Made by a program: the position numbers and the translations under genes
Assembly: GCA_020861125.1 (NCBI GenBank)
Contig: JAJBSZ010000202.1
Span: 1 to 10,844 of the forward strand
Length of the DNA stretch: 10,844 nucleotides
Reading direction: 5' to 3'
Source: Planctomycetota bacterium
GTDB taxonomy: Bacteria > Planctomycetota > SZUA-567
Notes under the pieces: generated by a model
The model's database searches: none
Told to the model about the DNA's origin: nothing
The model's input: the letters and a program-made list of their open reading frames with translations, nothing else
Shown: positions 1 through 7,320 of the stretch, one piece after another
Numbering within the stretch: the stretch's first letter is position 1
Layout: the number at the start of each line of letters is the position of its first letter

Positions 1-76
1 ATTCATCTGAACGGGTCCGGTGTCCCTGCCCCGCCGGCGCGCCATTGCCGCCCGACCTGAAATTTTCCAATCTTTC

Positions 77-958
77 CTAATTGCGTATCAGGGCGAGAAA
101 CGCCTCGGCCTTTTCGAACTCCTCGGCCAGACCCGAGGTGAGCATGGGCAAGGTGTCTTTGGTGAGGGCCAGGGCCAGCGCCGCCGTTTTGGGCGGCCGG
201 GGCGGTTCTTCGAAGTCGCCAGACTGGCCGTAGCGTTTCAGGCGGCAGAGGTATTTCGCCAGGGATATGACGGCGGCCATGGACCGGCTCTCGGCCGGGC
301 ACTGGTCGATGCGGTCCTGGAATTTGATCGGTACCTGCACCTCTTCCGACAGATTCCAGCGCTTGGCCAGCCAATAGCCGATGGAGGCGTAGGTGGTGGT
401 GATGACCGCCTTTTCCGCCTCGCAGAAGGGCAATTTCTCCGCCTTGGCCTTGACGATGATGCGGGAGAAATCGTCATGGCAGTACTGCTCCAGAACCACC
501 TTGCCGATACCGCCCAGCAGGCCGGCGATGAATCCGGTATCCGGGTGCAAACCGGCGCAGCCCGAGGCCGGGTCTTCCGCCAGGCGCATGAGGATGAACC
601 GGCTGATGGTGGCCACCCCGAGGGAGTTGGCCCAGAATTCGTAGTAGCTGAAATTCTCGTCGTCCCCGTCGAACATGCCGATGATGCTGGCGGAGAGCAC
701 GATGGACTTCACCGTCTTGAAGCCGAGGATGGCGATGGCCTGCGGCACCGAATTGACCCGGGTAGGGATGGCGTAGAAGGCCGAATTTACCAGCTTCAGC
801 ATTTTGGCCACCAGGGTCTGGTCCCGACCCATGATGTTGTTGATGTCGCGCACCGAGGATTCGGGGTCGTCGAGTTTGGCCATGAGGGTGGAAATGACCT
901 GCGGCAGGGTCGGCAGGTCGACGATGCTTTTCACCAGTATTTCGGTGTTCGAGGACAT
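77..958 (-). CDS. HDOD-domain protein with degenerate HD residues
   Basis: This is a 293-residue soluble protein with the HDOD signature: a DLPTLPQV opening near residues 14-21, a central NSAFYAIP...AIAILGF block at 58-80, and GLLGGIGKVVL at 147-156. HDOD proteins are non-catalytic relatives of HD phosphohydrolases and usually act in signalling or regulation. The usual 'LLHDIG' motif reads LLGGIG here, so the vestigial His-Asp pair is gone. The later conserved His before the G-x-x-L-x-x-x-W block is replaced (TTYASIGYWLAKRW), so metal-dependent phosphodiesterase activity is very unlikely. I prefer the start at 958 (MSSNTE) because GGTGGA lies 7 nt upstream; an in-frame ATG at 973 would add five residues. 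The gene lies 61 nt downstream of the sigma-factor gene on the same strand and probably shares its transcript, so a role in the same regulatory circuit is plausible but inferred. Confidence 0.88.
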   Translation of the reverse strand: MSSNTEILVKSIVDLPTLPQVISTLMAKLDDPESSVRDINNIMGRDQTLVAKMLKLVNSAFYAIPTRVNSVPQAIAILGFKTVKSIVLSASIIGMFDGDDENFSYYEFWANSLGVATISRFILMRLAEDPASGCAGLHPDTGFIAGLLGGIGKVVLEQYCHDDFSRIIVKAKAEKLPFCEAEKAVITTTYASIGYWLAKRWNLSEEVQVPIKFQDRIDQCPAESRSMAAVISLAKYLCRLKRYGQSGDFEEPPRPPKTAALALALTKDTLPMLTSGLAEEFEKAEAFLALIRN

Positions 959-995
959 GCGCGGATCCACCATCGGGGCTCACGGGCATTGCAGG

Positions 996-1019
996 CGGCC
1001 TCCGCCCGGGCGGAGGCCG
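996..1019. repeat. 24-bp perfect palindrome (intercistronic hairpin)
   Basis: The arms CGGCCTCCGC and GCGGAGGCCG surround a central CCGG, giving a 10-bp stem with a tetraloop. It starts immediately after the sigma-factor stop codon (1020-1022, minus strand) and lies before the HDOD gene. No T-run follows on either strand, so it is not a canonical intrinsic terminator. It could stabilise the 3' end of the upstream message, attenuate readthrough, or bind a protein as DNA. The function is inferred; the symmetry is seen directly. Confidence 0.7.
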
Positions 1020-1859
1020 TTACCCTTTGCGTTCTTCTTCGTCCAGAATGCGAATCATCGTCTTCAGCGCCTGGGTTTCGATCTGCCGCACCCGCTCCCG
1101 GGTGATGGGCGGCGAGAAGGTGTCGCCGATGGCGTCGAAGGTGAGCGGTTCGTCGCGACCGATGCCGTAGCGCATCCGTACCACCACCTCCTCCCGCGGT
1201 TCCAGACAGGACAGGAGGACCTCGAGCTTCAATTCTTCGTTGCTGGAATGCCCGCTGGCCGGTCCCGAGTCGTATTGCTTGCCGGCCTGGGCCAGAATCT
1301 CGTCCAGATCGTCCTCTTCTTCCCGGCCGCGGCCCATGGTGCTGAAGGACGAGGAATGGGAGGCGCCGATGGCTTTCTGCACCGCCCCGGCCCGTTCTTC
1401 GTTCAGGGCCATTTCCGTGGCGATCTCCTCGGGGGTGGCCGCCCGCTGCAGCTCCTGCGCCAGTTCGGACGACACCCGTTTCCAGCGGCTCACCATCTCC
1501 GCCATGTAGGTCGGCACCCTGACATTCTTGACCTTGGAGGACAGGGCGCGGCGGATGGTTTGTTTGATCCACCACGACGCGTAGGTGGAAAAACGCCGCC
1601 CGCTGTCCGGGTTGTAGCGCTCGACCGCCTTGAGGAGGCCGAGGTTCCCTTCGGCGATGACGTCAAGAAGCATAAGCCCGCAGTTGGCGTAACTTTTGGC
1701 GATGGACACCACCAGCCGGAGGTTGCACTGGATCATCTCTTCCCGCGCCCGGCTGTCGCCGGCGAGAATGCGCCGCGACAACGCCACCTCCTCTTCCTCG
1801 GTGAGCAGCCGATAGCGTCCGATTTCCTGAAGATATTGTTCAATGTCGCCGTCACTCAT
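1020..1859 (-). CDS. Sigma-70 family RNA polymerase sigma factor (RpoD/RpoS-like, lacks region 1.1)
   Basis: This 279-residue protein directs RNA polymerase to promoters. Region 1.2 is at about residues 5-35 (IEQYLQEIGRYRLLTEEEE). Region 2 is at about 45-118, with the core-binding and melting motifs NLRLVVSIAKSY, DVIAEGNLGLLKAVERY and RFSTYASWWIKQTIRRAL. Region 3 is at about 118-165 and an acidic 3.2 linker at about 170-190. Region 4 is at about 212-272, ending TRERVRQIETQALKTM. The shortness and lack of region 1.1 suggest a group 2 or group 3 (alternative) factor rather than the housekeeping RpoD. It is not a typical RpoH, because region 4.2 reads RERVRQIE. Start choice: ATG at 1859 has AAGGA 9 nt upstream and opens directly into region 1.2; an in-frame ATG at 1952 would add 31 unconserved residues. 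Region 4.2 contains SPPITRERV, about two residues longer than usual in the helix-turn-helix turn. The HDOD gene follows on the same strand. Confidence 0.93.
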   Translation of the reverse strand: MSDGDIEQYLQEIGRYRLLTEEEEVALSRRILAGDSRAREEMIQCNLRLVVSIAKSYANCGLMLLDVIAEGNLGLLKAVERYNPDSGRRFSTYASWWIKQTIRRALSSKVKNVRVPTYMAEMVSRWKRVSSELAQELQRAATPEEIATEMALNEERAGAVQKAIGASHSSSFSTMGRGREEEDDLDEILAQAGKQYDSGPASGHSSNEELKLEVLLSCLEPREEVVVRMRYGIGRDEPLTFDAIGDTFSPPITRERVRQIETQALKTMIRILDEEERKG

Positions 1860-1966
1860 CGGGAGGGATCCTTGCGGCCCATTGTGAAGGACAGCCACCT
1901 TGGCCCTACCGGCCTTGCGGCCGCCGGGCGGGCGGCATGACACGGCGCTCAAGGCGGATCGTCACC

Positions 1967-1994
1967 ATAGTACGCTTTCGCCACCATTCCACAA
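1967..1994 (-). promoter_or_regulatory. Candidate sigma-70-type promoter for the sigma-factor/HDOD pair
   Basis: On the minus strand TTGTGG (1989-1994) is followed after 16 bp by TACTAT (1967-1972). These match the -35/-10 consensus at 3/6 and 4/6 positions in a locally less GC-rich stretch. It would give a leader of about 100 nt before the start at 1859. The match is weak and nothing else supports it. Confidence 0.25.
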
Positions 1995-2313
1995 CAAAAA
2001 TCCGGCCGGTACAAACCGCCCGCGCCAGCGAGCATTACCCCGTACCACGGCTCTTGTTCAAGAAGGTATGATCCGAAAAGGCGGCCGCCTTGCGCCGTCC
2101 CGGCCAGCGGCGGGCGGCGCTGCCCTGGCAATCTCCTGCCTCTTTTTGGCGGTTGGTTTCTTCTCCCGCCGGGTGTCCATTCCATGCTGCCTTAGCACCG
2201 CCGTCCTGAGGGAAGGAACTCGGGCACCGCACCATCGACCAGTGGCTGGCGTCCACCGAACCGGGGAGATAAATACGTCACGATGGCAGGCGGTTGACCG
2301 GCTGCGGGCCCGC

Positions 2314-2342
2314 TTGCGTTCCGGCCGCCGATTGCATAGACT
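2314..2342 (+). promoter_or_regulatory. Candidate promoter for the TPR-ktrA-ktrB run
   Basis: TTGCGT (2314-2319), a 17-bp spacer and TAGACT (2337-2342) match the sigma-70 consensus at 3/6 and 4/6 positions. The start point would fall near 2349 and give a leader of about 70 nt containing the hairpin at 2371-2397. It is the best-looking hexamer pair between 2200 and 2417, but it is weak. Confidence 0.25.
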
Positions 2343-2370
2343 ATCCAGCACACGACCCGGGAAAACCGGA

Positions 2371-2397
2371 CGCCGGCCGGCCACCGGCCGCCCGGCG
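2371..2397 (+). promoter_or_regulatory. GC-rich leader hairpin upstream of the TPR-gene ribosome binding site
   Basis: CGCCGG (2371-2376) pairs with CCGGCG (2392-2397). After a single C-C mismatch, CGGCC (2378-2382) pairs with GGCCG (2386-2390), closing on an ACC triloop. The hairpin ends 7 nt before the Shine-Dalgarno GGAGGA (2405-2410), so it could affect ribosome access or mRNA stability. In GC-rich DNA such structures also occur by chance; the function is inferred. Confidence 0.35.
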
Positions 2398-2417
2398 GCA
2401 AGGCGGAGGAAGGCGGC

Positions 2418-3518
2418 ATGCGGGTGACATCCAGAATCTTCCTCCCGCCGGTGCTGGCGGCCCTGGCCGTGCTGTCGGCGGCAGTGGGGGCGGTGGACGT
2501 GGTGGTACCCGGCGCTGGCGGCGGCGATGCCGCGGCGGTGGACGTCGTGGCCGGCTCCAGCCAGTCGGCGTTTCCGTATTATTACCAGGCTGGACTGCCC
2601 AGTGAGGCGGATCTGGTGCGGCTGGACGACCCGCCGGCAGACGCCGGCCCCCCGGCGCTCCAGCCGCGCGCCGCTGCCACGGACGCGGCGCCGGCAGCGT
2701 TTCCGGAGGTCTACGCCGATGCTCTGGCCCGGCAGCGGCGGGAGGTGGTGGAAACGGAGGTCAACCGGGCCCGGGCCGCCCTCACCCTGGGCCAGTCGTA
2801 CTGCGAAGCCGGTGCGTTCGACAAGGCGACGGAGATCTTCCGGTCGATGCCCGAGTTCGGCGACAACCTCCGGGTGAACGCCCATCGCGCCGATGCCGCG
2901 GGCGCTCTCATCCTCGGCTGGGGCCGTTCCGGCGATCCGGATCGGGCCCGGGAAGTGTACGACGCCCTGCCCCGGCGCCTGCCGGGGAAGGACGCCCAGC
3001 TCGCCCGGGCGCGGGCCATCCTCAACCTCACCACCTTCTATGTGCTGGCCGACCGCTTCGCCGACGCCTACACAATCGTCATGGATATTGGCGATCTCGA
3101 CAGCCGGCGGGAGGTGGCGGCGGAACTGTTCACGCTGCTCACCCGGATGATCCCGTATCTTGACAACGCCCTCGAGACGGACAAGGCGCGCACTATCTAC
3201 AACCTTTTGCTGCGGCAGGTGGATTCGCCCGAGACGGCGGCGCTGTTGGCGGAAAATCTGCCGAGCCTGACCCGTTACTTTTTCCAAACGGCGCGGATCA
3301 CCGATTCGCCCGTGCGGCGGGGGATGCAACTGCAGTTCCTCGGCTGGATTTTCGACTCCCTCGATCCTCTGGCGGTGTATCCGGAGGTGGCGCGGCTGCG
3401 GACGGCCCTGGCGGCCGATCTGGTCGACGCCCATACCGAGGACGGCGATACCGACCGGGCCCGGCAGTATTATGAGGTCATACGGCGCGCCGAGGAAACG
3501 CCGGCGCCGGCGGAATAA
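2418..3518 (+). CDS. Exported TPR-like helical-repeat protein, function unknown
   Basis: This 366-residue protein begins with a signal peptide: basic MRVTSR, a hydrophobic stretch at residues 7-25, and small residues near AVGA for cleavage. It is therefore predicted to act in the periplasm or cell envelope. A low-complexity Gly/Ala/Val stretch (about 25-95) is followed by helical pairs that look like tetratricopeptide repeats, e.g. LTLGQSYCEAGAFDKATEIF (about 122-141) and AGALILGWGRSGDPDRAREVY (about 161-181, interrupted numbering approximate), with further helices to the end. No lipobox cysteine is seen near the signal peptide. The start is well set by GGAGGA 7 nt upstream. ktrA begins 12 nt after the stop codon, so the three genes are very likely co-transcribed. 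A link to K+ uptake or osmotic stress is suggested only by position. I do not recognise an orthologue. Confidence 0.8.
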   Translation: MRVTSRIFLPPVLAALAVLSAAVGAVDVVVPGAGGGDAAAVDVVAGSSQSAFPYYYQAGLPSEADLVRLDDPPADAGPPALQPRAAATDAAPAAFPEVYADALARQRREVVETEVNRARAALTLGQSYCEAGAFDKATEIFRSMPEFGDNLRVNAHRADAAGALILGWGRSGDPDRAREVYDALPRRLPGKDAQLARARAILNLTTFYVLADRFADAYTIVMDIGDLDSRREVAAELFTLLTRMIPYLDNALETDKARTIYNLLLRQVDSPETAALLAENLPSLTRYFFQTARITDSPVRRGMQLQFLGWIFDSLDPLAVYPEVARLRTALAADLVDAHTEDGDTDRARQYYEVIRRAEETPAPAE

Positions 3519-3530
3519 CGGGAGAGTACC

Positions 3531-4211
3531 ATGGCCAAGCACCAGCGGATCTGCGTCATCGGCCTGGGCCAGTTTGGCCGGCATCTGGCGCTGGAACTGG
3601 CCAAGGACTGCGAAGTCCTGGCCATCGACAAGAACCAGTCGGTGATCAACGAAGTGGGGGACGAGGTCCAGCGGGCCTACTGCCTGGACAGCCGGGATTT
3701 CGCCAGCCTCTCCACCGTGGTGGGAGACGACTTCGACGACGCTGTCGTCTGCATGTCGGAAAACATGGAGGCCTCGATCCTCACCGTTCTCCACCTGCGG
3801 CGCCTGCGTCTGCCGCACATCCACGCCAAGGCCACCAGCCGGGACCACGCCGAGATCCTCAAGGCCATCGGCGCCGATTCCATCGTGTTTCCGGAACGGG
3901 AAACCGCCGCCCGCCTCGCCACCCAGCTGGTCAACCGCAACCTCCTGGACTTCATCCCGCTGTCGGAAAACTACATGGTCATGCAGGTCGCCCCGCCCGA
4001 CTGGGTCAAGGGTAAGACCCTGATGCAGCTGGATCTGCGCAAGCGCTTCGACATCTTTGTCGTCGCCGTCAAGGAACACACCCCCGAACGCACCGCCTTC
4101 CTGCCCGGCCCGGACTTCGTGGTCAAGGACTCGGACGACCTCCTGGTGATCGGCAAAAAGGAAAGTCTGGAGGCATTGGAAAAATCGGCCGACCCGTTCG
4201 CGGGCCGGTGA
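3531..4211 (+). CDS. ktrA: K+ uptake regulatory subunit KtrA (TrkA family, RCK domain)
   Basis: This 226-residue cytosolic subunit should form a ring under the KtrB channel-like transporter and gate it with nucleotides (ATP/ADP in known KtrA, NAD(H) in TrkA). The N-terminal RCK Rossmann fold has the glycine motif GLGQFG at residues 11-16, an acidic residue at the end of strand 2 (AIDKN, Asp33), and the later HIHAKATSRDHAEILKAIGAD block typical of the family. The C-terminal RCK_C part lies at about 140-220. It has one RCK unit, as in KtrA, not the tandem pair of E. coli TrkA. GGGAG sits 6 nt before the ATG. ktrB follows after a 16-nt gap, the standard pairing. Confidence 0.95.
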   Translation: MAKHQRICVIGLGQFGRHLALELAKDCEVLAIDKNQSVINEVGDEVQRAYCLDSRDFASLSTVVGDDFDDAVVCMSENMEASILTVLHLRRLRLPHIHAKATSRDHAEILKAIGADSIVFPERETAARLATQLVNRNLLDFIPLSENYMVMQVAPPDWVKGKTLMQLDLRKRFDIFVVAVKEHTPERTAFLPGPDFVVKDSDDLLVIGKKESLEALEKSADPFAGR

Positions 4212-4227
4212 CACGGAAAGGTCGTCC

Positions 4228-5589
4228 TTGAGGCTGTTCAAACCCCTGCGCCGGCGCGTCACCGTGTCCCCCGCCTACATGGTATTCATGTGGTTCGGCA
4301 CCTCGGTCCTCATCGGATCGCTCCTCTTGTGGCTGCCGGTGGCCCAGCGCGGCGAAGCGGGCATCGATTTCGTCTCGGCCCTATTCACCGCCGTCTCCGC
4401 CGCCTGCGTCACCGGTTTGTCGGTGGTGAACGTCCACGACACCTTTTCCTTTTTTGGACAAGTGGTGATCTTCGTGCTGATGGAGCTGGGCGGCATGGGC
4501 ATCATGACCTTCGCCAGCCTCGGCTTCCGGCTGTTTGGCCGCCGCCAGTCCATGACCCAGCAGGTGGCCACCGCCGACGCCCTGTACCAGAACGACGCCG
4601 CCAGCGAATTCAAACACACCTTCATGCGCATCCTCCGCCTCACCGTGAGCGTGCAGCTTATCGGAGCGCTGCTGATGGCCTGGTCCCTCATCCCGCGCCA
4701 CTGGTATGTCGAGGAGGAGCGGTGGTTCCTGGTCTGGTCGGCCCTGTTCCATGCCTCGTCCGCCTTCTGCAACAGCGGCTTCACCCTGTACCGCGATGGT
4801 CTGCTGAGCCTCCGGAATAACGAGTTTTTCCTGGTGTTGATCCTGCTCCTGGTGACGCTGGGCGGTCTCGGCCATACGGTGCTTCTGGAACTCTACCGCC
4901 TGCCCGGTTCCCTCCGCCACCATGTGCGGAAACCCCGCTGGCTGTCCCTGCACACCCGAGTGGTGCTGATCATGACCGCGCTCCTCATCCTCGTGGGCAT
5001 CGCCGGTTTCTGGCTGTTGGGGACGGCGCCGGGGGATCACTCCCTGTGGCAGGCGGTGTTCGAGACGGTCAGCGGCCGCACCGCCGGCTTCAGCATTTTC
5101 AGCCAGGCCGTGATGCCCCTGCCGTCCATAATTCTGATCCTTTTCCTCATGTTCGTGGGCGGTTCCCCCGGATCCTGCGCCGGTGGCATCAAGACCACCA
5201 GCCTGGCCATCTGGATCGCCCGCATCCAGGCCAACCTCCGGAACGACCCCACCGTCAACCTCTTCGGCTACACCATCGCGCCGGAATTGGTCAGCCGGGC
5301 CCGTATCCTGATGGCGGTGACGATGATCTGGAACGTGGCGGGTGTCTTCATCCTCTCGGTGGCCCATCCGGGCGAAAACCTGCAGACCCTCCTGTTCGAA
5401 CAGATCTCCGCCTTCGGCACCGTGGGACTGTCCATGGACTTCACGCCCCACCTCACCACCTTCGCCCGGTTGTGGATCGTGGTGTCGATGTTCGTGGGCC
5501 GGCTGGGGCCGCTGTCCATCGCCCTGTGGGTGGTGCCGGCCTCGCGGGTCAAGATCAATCGTCCCATCGGGCGGGTCATGGTGGGGTGA
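4228..5589 (+). CDS. ktrB: K+ transporter membrane subunit KtrB (Trk/Ktr/HKT superfamily)
   Basis: This 453-residue inner-membrane protein translocates K+ (often with Na+ dependence in Ktr systems). The four pore-loop repeats with their filter glycines are all present: VTGLS (Gly63), CNSGF (Gly184), RTAGF (Gly287) and TVGLS (Gly400). The intramembrane gating loop GGSPGSCAGGIKTT (311-324) and the conserved pore arginine in VGRLGP (Arg425) are also intact, so the protein looks functional. Its length and N-terminus resemble KtrB more than TrkH, which has extra N-terminal helices. The start is TTG at 4228: GGAAAGG (4215-4221) lies 6 nt upstream, and the sequence runs directly into the basic RLFKPLRRRV lead and the first membrane helix. 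The 3' end overlaps convergent gmhB by 14 bp. Confidence 0.95.
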   Translation: MRLFKPLRRRVTVSPAYMVFMWFGTSVLIGSLLLWLPVAQRGEAGIDFVSALFTAVSAACVTGLSVVNVHDTFSFFGQVVIFVLMELGGMGIMTFASLGFRLFGRRQSMTQQVATADALYQNDAASEFKHTFMRILRLTVSVQLIGALLMAWSLIPRHWYVEEERWFLVWSALFHASSAFCNSGFTLYRDGLLSLRNNEFFLVLILLLVTLGGLGHTVLLELYRLPGSLRHHVRKPRWLSLHTRVVLIMTALLILVGIAGFWLLGTAPGDHSLWQAVFETVSGRTAGFSIFSQAVMPLPSIILILFLMFVGGSPGSCAGGIKTTSLAIWIARIQANLRNDPTVNLFGYTIAPELVSRARILMAVTMIWNVAGVFILSVAHPGENLQTLLFEQISAFGTVGLSMDFTPHLTTFARLWIVVSMFVGRLGPLSIALWVVPASRVKINRPIGRVMVG

Positions 5590-6151
5590 CCCCGCCTCCG
5601 GCCCGCCGCAGGATCCAGTCCGCCGCTTCCGGCAGGCCGTCGGCCACGTAATCCGGCGCCACCTCTCCCGCCGCTTCCACCGCCGCGCCATATCCCGTCC
5701 GCACCAGGACGGTGGCGGCGCCGATCGTCCGGCCGAACTTGATGTCGGCCCGGCTGTCGCCGACGACAAAGCACGGCTCGGTGACACTACCCGCCGCCGC
5801 CGCCCGCCCGGCCATCCCCGGCCGGGGCTTGCGGCAGGCGCAGTCCTCATCGGGCCGATGCGGACAGTGGTAGAGGGCGGCAAATTCCCCCGCCACCGGA
5901 CCCAGGAGTTCCAGCATTCTCTGGTTGACCGCCCGGAGGTCGTCTTCCGTCAAGAACCCCCGCCCGATGCCAGACTGGTTGCTGACCAGGATCAGGGTGA
6001 AGCCGGCCCGCCGCAACCGTTCCAATCCCTGCCGCGCGCCGGGCAGCAGTTCCGTGACCGCCGCGTCTTTTTGATAGTGCTTGTTGACGATCACGGTGCC
6101 GTCGCGATCGAGGAACACCGTTCCCGCCCTCTGCCCGTTTGCCATAGCCAT
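5576..6151 (-). CDS. gmhB: D-glycero-beta-D-manno-heptose-1,7-bisphosphate 7-phosphatase
   Basis: This 191-residue HAD-superfamily phosphatase removes the 7-phosphate from heptose bisphosphate on the way to ADP-heptose for the lipopolysaccharide inner core (cytoplasmic). Motif I is DRDGT with nucleophile Asp15 and acid/base Asp17. Motif II is VSNQSGIGRG at about 56-65, the GmhB/HisB-N signature. The zinc-binding loop is C96-P-H98 ... C104-A-C106 followed by RKPRPGM, and motif IV is GDSRAD (131-136). The related HisB N-domain shares this layout, but the protein stands alone without a HisB C-domain or other his genes, so GmhB is preferred. Start: ATG at 6151 (another at 6145). The Shine-Dalgarno is weak, because the obvious GGAGG lies about 19 nt away. 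No other heptose genes are in the window. It is convergent with ktrB, overlapping by 14 bp. Confidence 0.88.
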   Translation of the reverse strand: MAMANGQRAGTVFLDRDGTVIVNKHYQKDAAVTELLPGARQGLERLRRAGFTLILVSNQSGIGRGFLTEDDLRAVNQRMLELLGPVAGEFAALYHCPHRPDEDCACRKPRPGMAGRAAAAGSVTEPCFVVGDSRADIKFGRTIGAATVLVRTGYGAAVEAAGEVAPDYVADGLPEAADWILRRAGGGVTPP

Positions 6152-6304
6152 CCGGACCGTCGCCGGCCCGCCTCCTATCCGACCCAACCGTCCAATTTTC
6201 CTGCAGCCGCCCCCCGACCGGAGCCGATACCACTCTCGGGGATCGCACGGGCGGTCCCGCACCCGGACGGGCGTGGCGGACGCCGCGCACAGGACACCAT
6301 CGCC

Positions 6305-7291
6305 ATGAACCAGTTCCCCCCGACGGTCTCGTCGCCAGCCACCATTGCCGACCGCTATGGTGGCGACGCCTTTCGTTCGGGAGGAGTATGGGAACGCGGC
6401 CGCCCCCCGTCGCCGGCCGCGCAAGGCGCCGCCCCCGCCTGGCGCGCTGCCGGCCGCGCCGGCGCCGACTATGCCGAAAAGCGCCTGCTCCAGGCGGTAG
6501 CCACATATTCCCATCACGACACCCTGGCCCAGGGCTATGCCCGACTCCAGGACGCGTTGGCGGCATTGTCCCCGAACCGCCCCGACGGTGCAATCCCCTG
6601 GTCGGACGATGCCGCCGGCACGGTGGCCGTCCAGGCCGAGGCGTTCCGCCAGCTCCTTCCGGAGGTGGAAAAGGAGATCGCCGCCGTCGTCGACCGTATC
6701 GCCGACCACCTGGCCGCTGTCGAAAACGCCCGGCCGGAAGGACGCCGCCAGGCGATGCGCGACCTCGCCGTCTGGATCGATGCCGACGCGGCATTCGCCG
6801 ACGGCCTGCCGGAACACCTCACCTGGCACGGCCGCGCTCTGACCGACGCCCAGGTGGCGGCTTTCGTTGCCGCCGGGGACGGCGGTCACCGGGACGAGGC
6901 TGGGAATGGCGCGGCCCACCACCCCGCCGGCGGCCGGCTGGCCGCGCTCCTGGAGCTGCGGGATCGCATCCTGCCTGCCTGGGTGGCGGCGGTGACGGAA
7001 GCGGCCGGCGCACCGGAACCGGACGGGCCGGCCGGCAGCGGCGACCATACGGCCGACCCTCTTCATGCCATCGCCGTACGCCTGGACGAAACCGCCGACC
7101 GCGTTAAGGCCGATCGCGACCTGGCCGGCGATATCCTGGAGCTGGCCGCCCGGGAGCGGGAAGCCTGGGCCGCCGAGGACGAACAGCGGGCCACCGGCCG
7201 GTTGCTGGGAACCCGCCGCGCCTTCACCACCGCGATCAAAACAGCCTCCTCCCTCGCCGCACTGTACCGTACCCTCGCCCGGGAAAGCTGA
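6305..7291 (+). CDS. Hypothetical helix-rich protein, no cysteines
   Basis: I do not recognise this 328-residue protein. It has no signal peptide, membrane segment or cysteine and is very rich in Ala, Asp, Glu and Arg. Amphipathic helices are likely at about residues 55-90, 105-145 (e.g. LLPEVEKEIAAVVDRIADHL), 146-165, 211-232 and 252-328. Gly/Pro-rich linkers lie at about 23-50, 190-210 and 235-250. This would suit a structural, adaptor or coiled-coil protein. The frame is supported by G/C-ending codons and by hydrophobic/charged patterning that the overlapping frames on both strands lack. ATG 6305 has AGGA 10 nt upstream; the same frame is open far upstream but there it runs antisense to gmhB. 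It is divergent from gmhB (153-bp gap) and followed 163 bp later by the chorismate mutase-PyrK gene, which has its own promoter candidate. Confidence 0.7.
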   Translation: MNQFPPTVSSPATIADRYGGDAFRSGGVWERGRPPSPAAQGAAPAWRAAGRAGADYAEKRLLQAVATYSHHDTLAQGYARLQDALAALSPNRPDGAIPWSDDAAGTVAVQAEAFRQLLPEVEKEIAAVVDRIADHLAAVENARPEGRRQAMRDLAVWIDADAAFADGLPEHLTWHGRALTDAQVAAFVAAGDGGHRDEAGNGAAHHPAGGRLAALLELRDRILPAWVAAVTEAAGAPEPDGPAGSGDHTADPLHAIAVRLDETADRVKADRDLAGDILELAAREREAWAAEDEQRATGRLLGTRRAFTTAIKTASSLAALYRTLARES

Positions 7292-7320
7292 ACCGGAGCC
7301 GCGCCGGCGCGACCGCCGCC

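Larger units (their letters stand above)
1860..2417. other. 558-bp divergent intergenic region
   Basis: This stretch separates the minus-strand sigma-factor gene from the plus-strand TPR/ktrAB genes. It holds weak promoter candidates in both directions, a 14-bp palindrome AAGGCGGCCGCCTT at 2078-2091, and a strong hairpin at 2371-2397. Short open frames across it (for example from 2068) are Arg/Pro/Gly-rich and lack convincing coding character. I see no tRNA, rRNA or repeat array. Its length leaves room for operators or a small RNA that I cannot identify. Confidence 0.5.

Noticed and set aside
1..76. A minus-strand ATG at position 6 that might be the next gene of the sigma-HDOD transcript
   Set aside because: Only six bases remain in the window, and no good ribosome binding site precedes it.
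20..1940. Plus-strand open frames opposite the HDOD and sigma-factor genes
   Set aside because: The minus strand has unambiguous HDOD and sigma-70 proteins; the plus-strand translations have no recognisable fold.
2068..2427. Possible small plus-strand gene with a short hydrophobic stretch in the intergenic region
   Set aside because: The upstream AGAAGG is too close to the ATG, and the rest of the product is low-complexity Arg-rich sequence overlapping the TPR-gene start.
2058..4262. Long minus-strand open frame antisense to the TPR gene and ktrA
   Set aside because: It is an open frame caused by GC-rich codon bias; the product is Arg/Gly/His-rich without domain signals, and the plus strand carries clear KtrA.
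4381..5883. Long minus-strand frame opposite ktrB
   Set aside because: KtrB pore and membrane signatures on the plus strand are decisive; the antisense product is His/Gly/Arg-rich.
6388..7107. Plus-strand frame whose ATG is preceded by GGGAGGAG
   Set aside because: The spacing between the purine run and the ATG is only 1 nt, and the product is Arg/Pro-rich; it is a frame shadow of the 6305-7291 gene.
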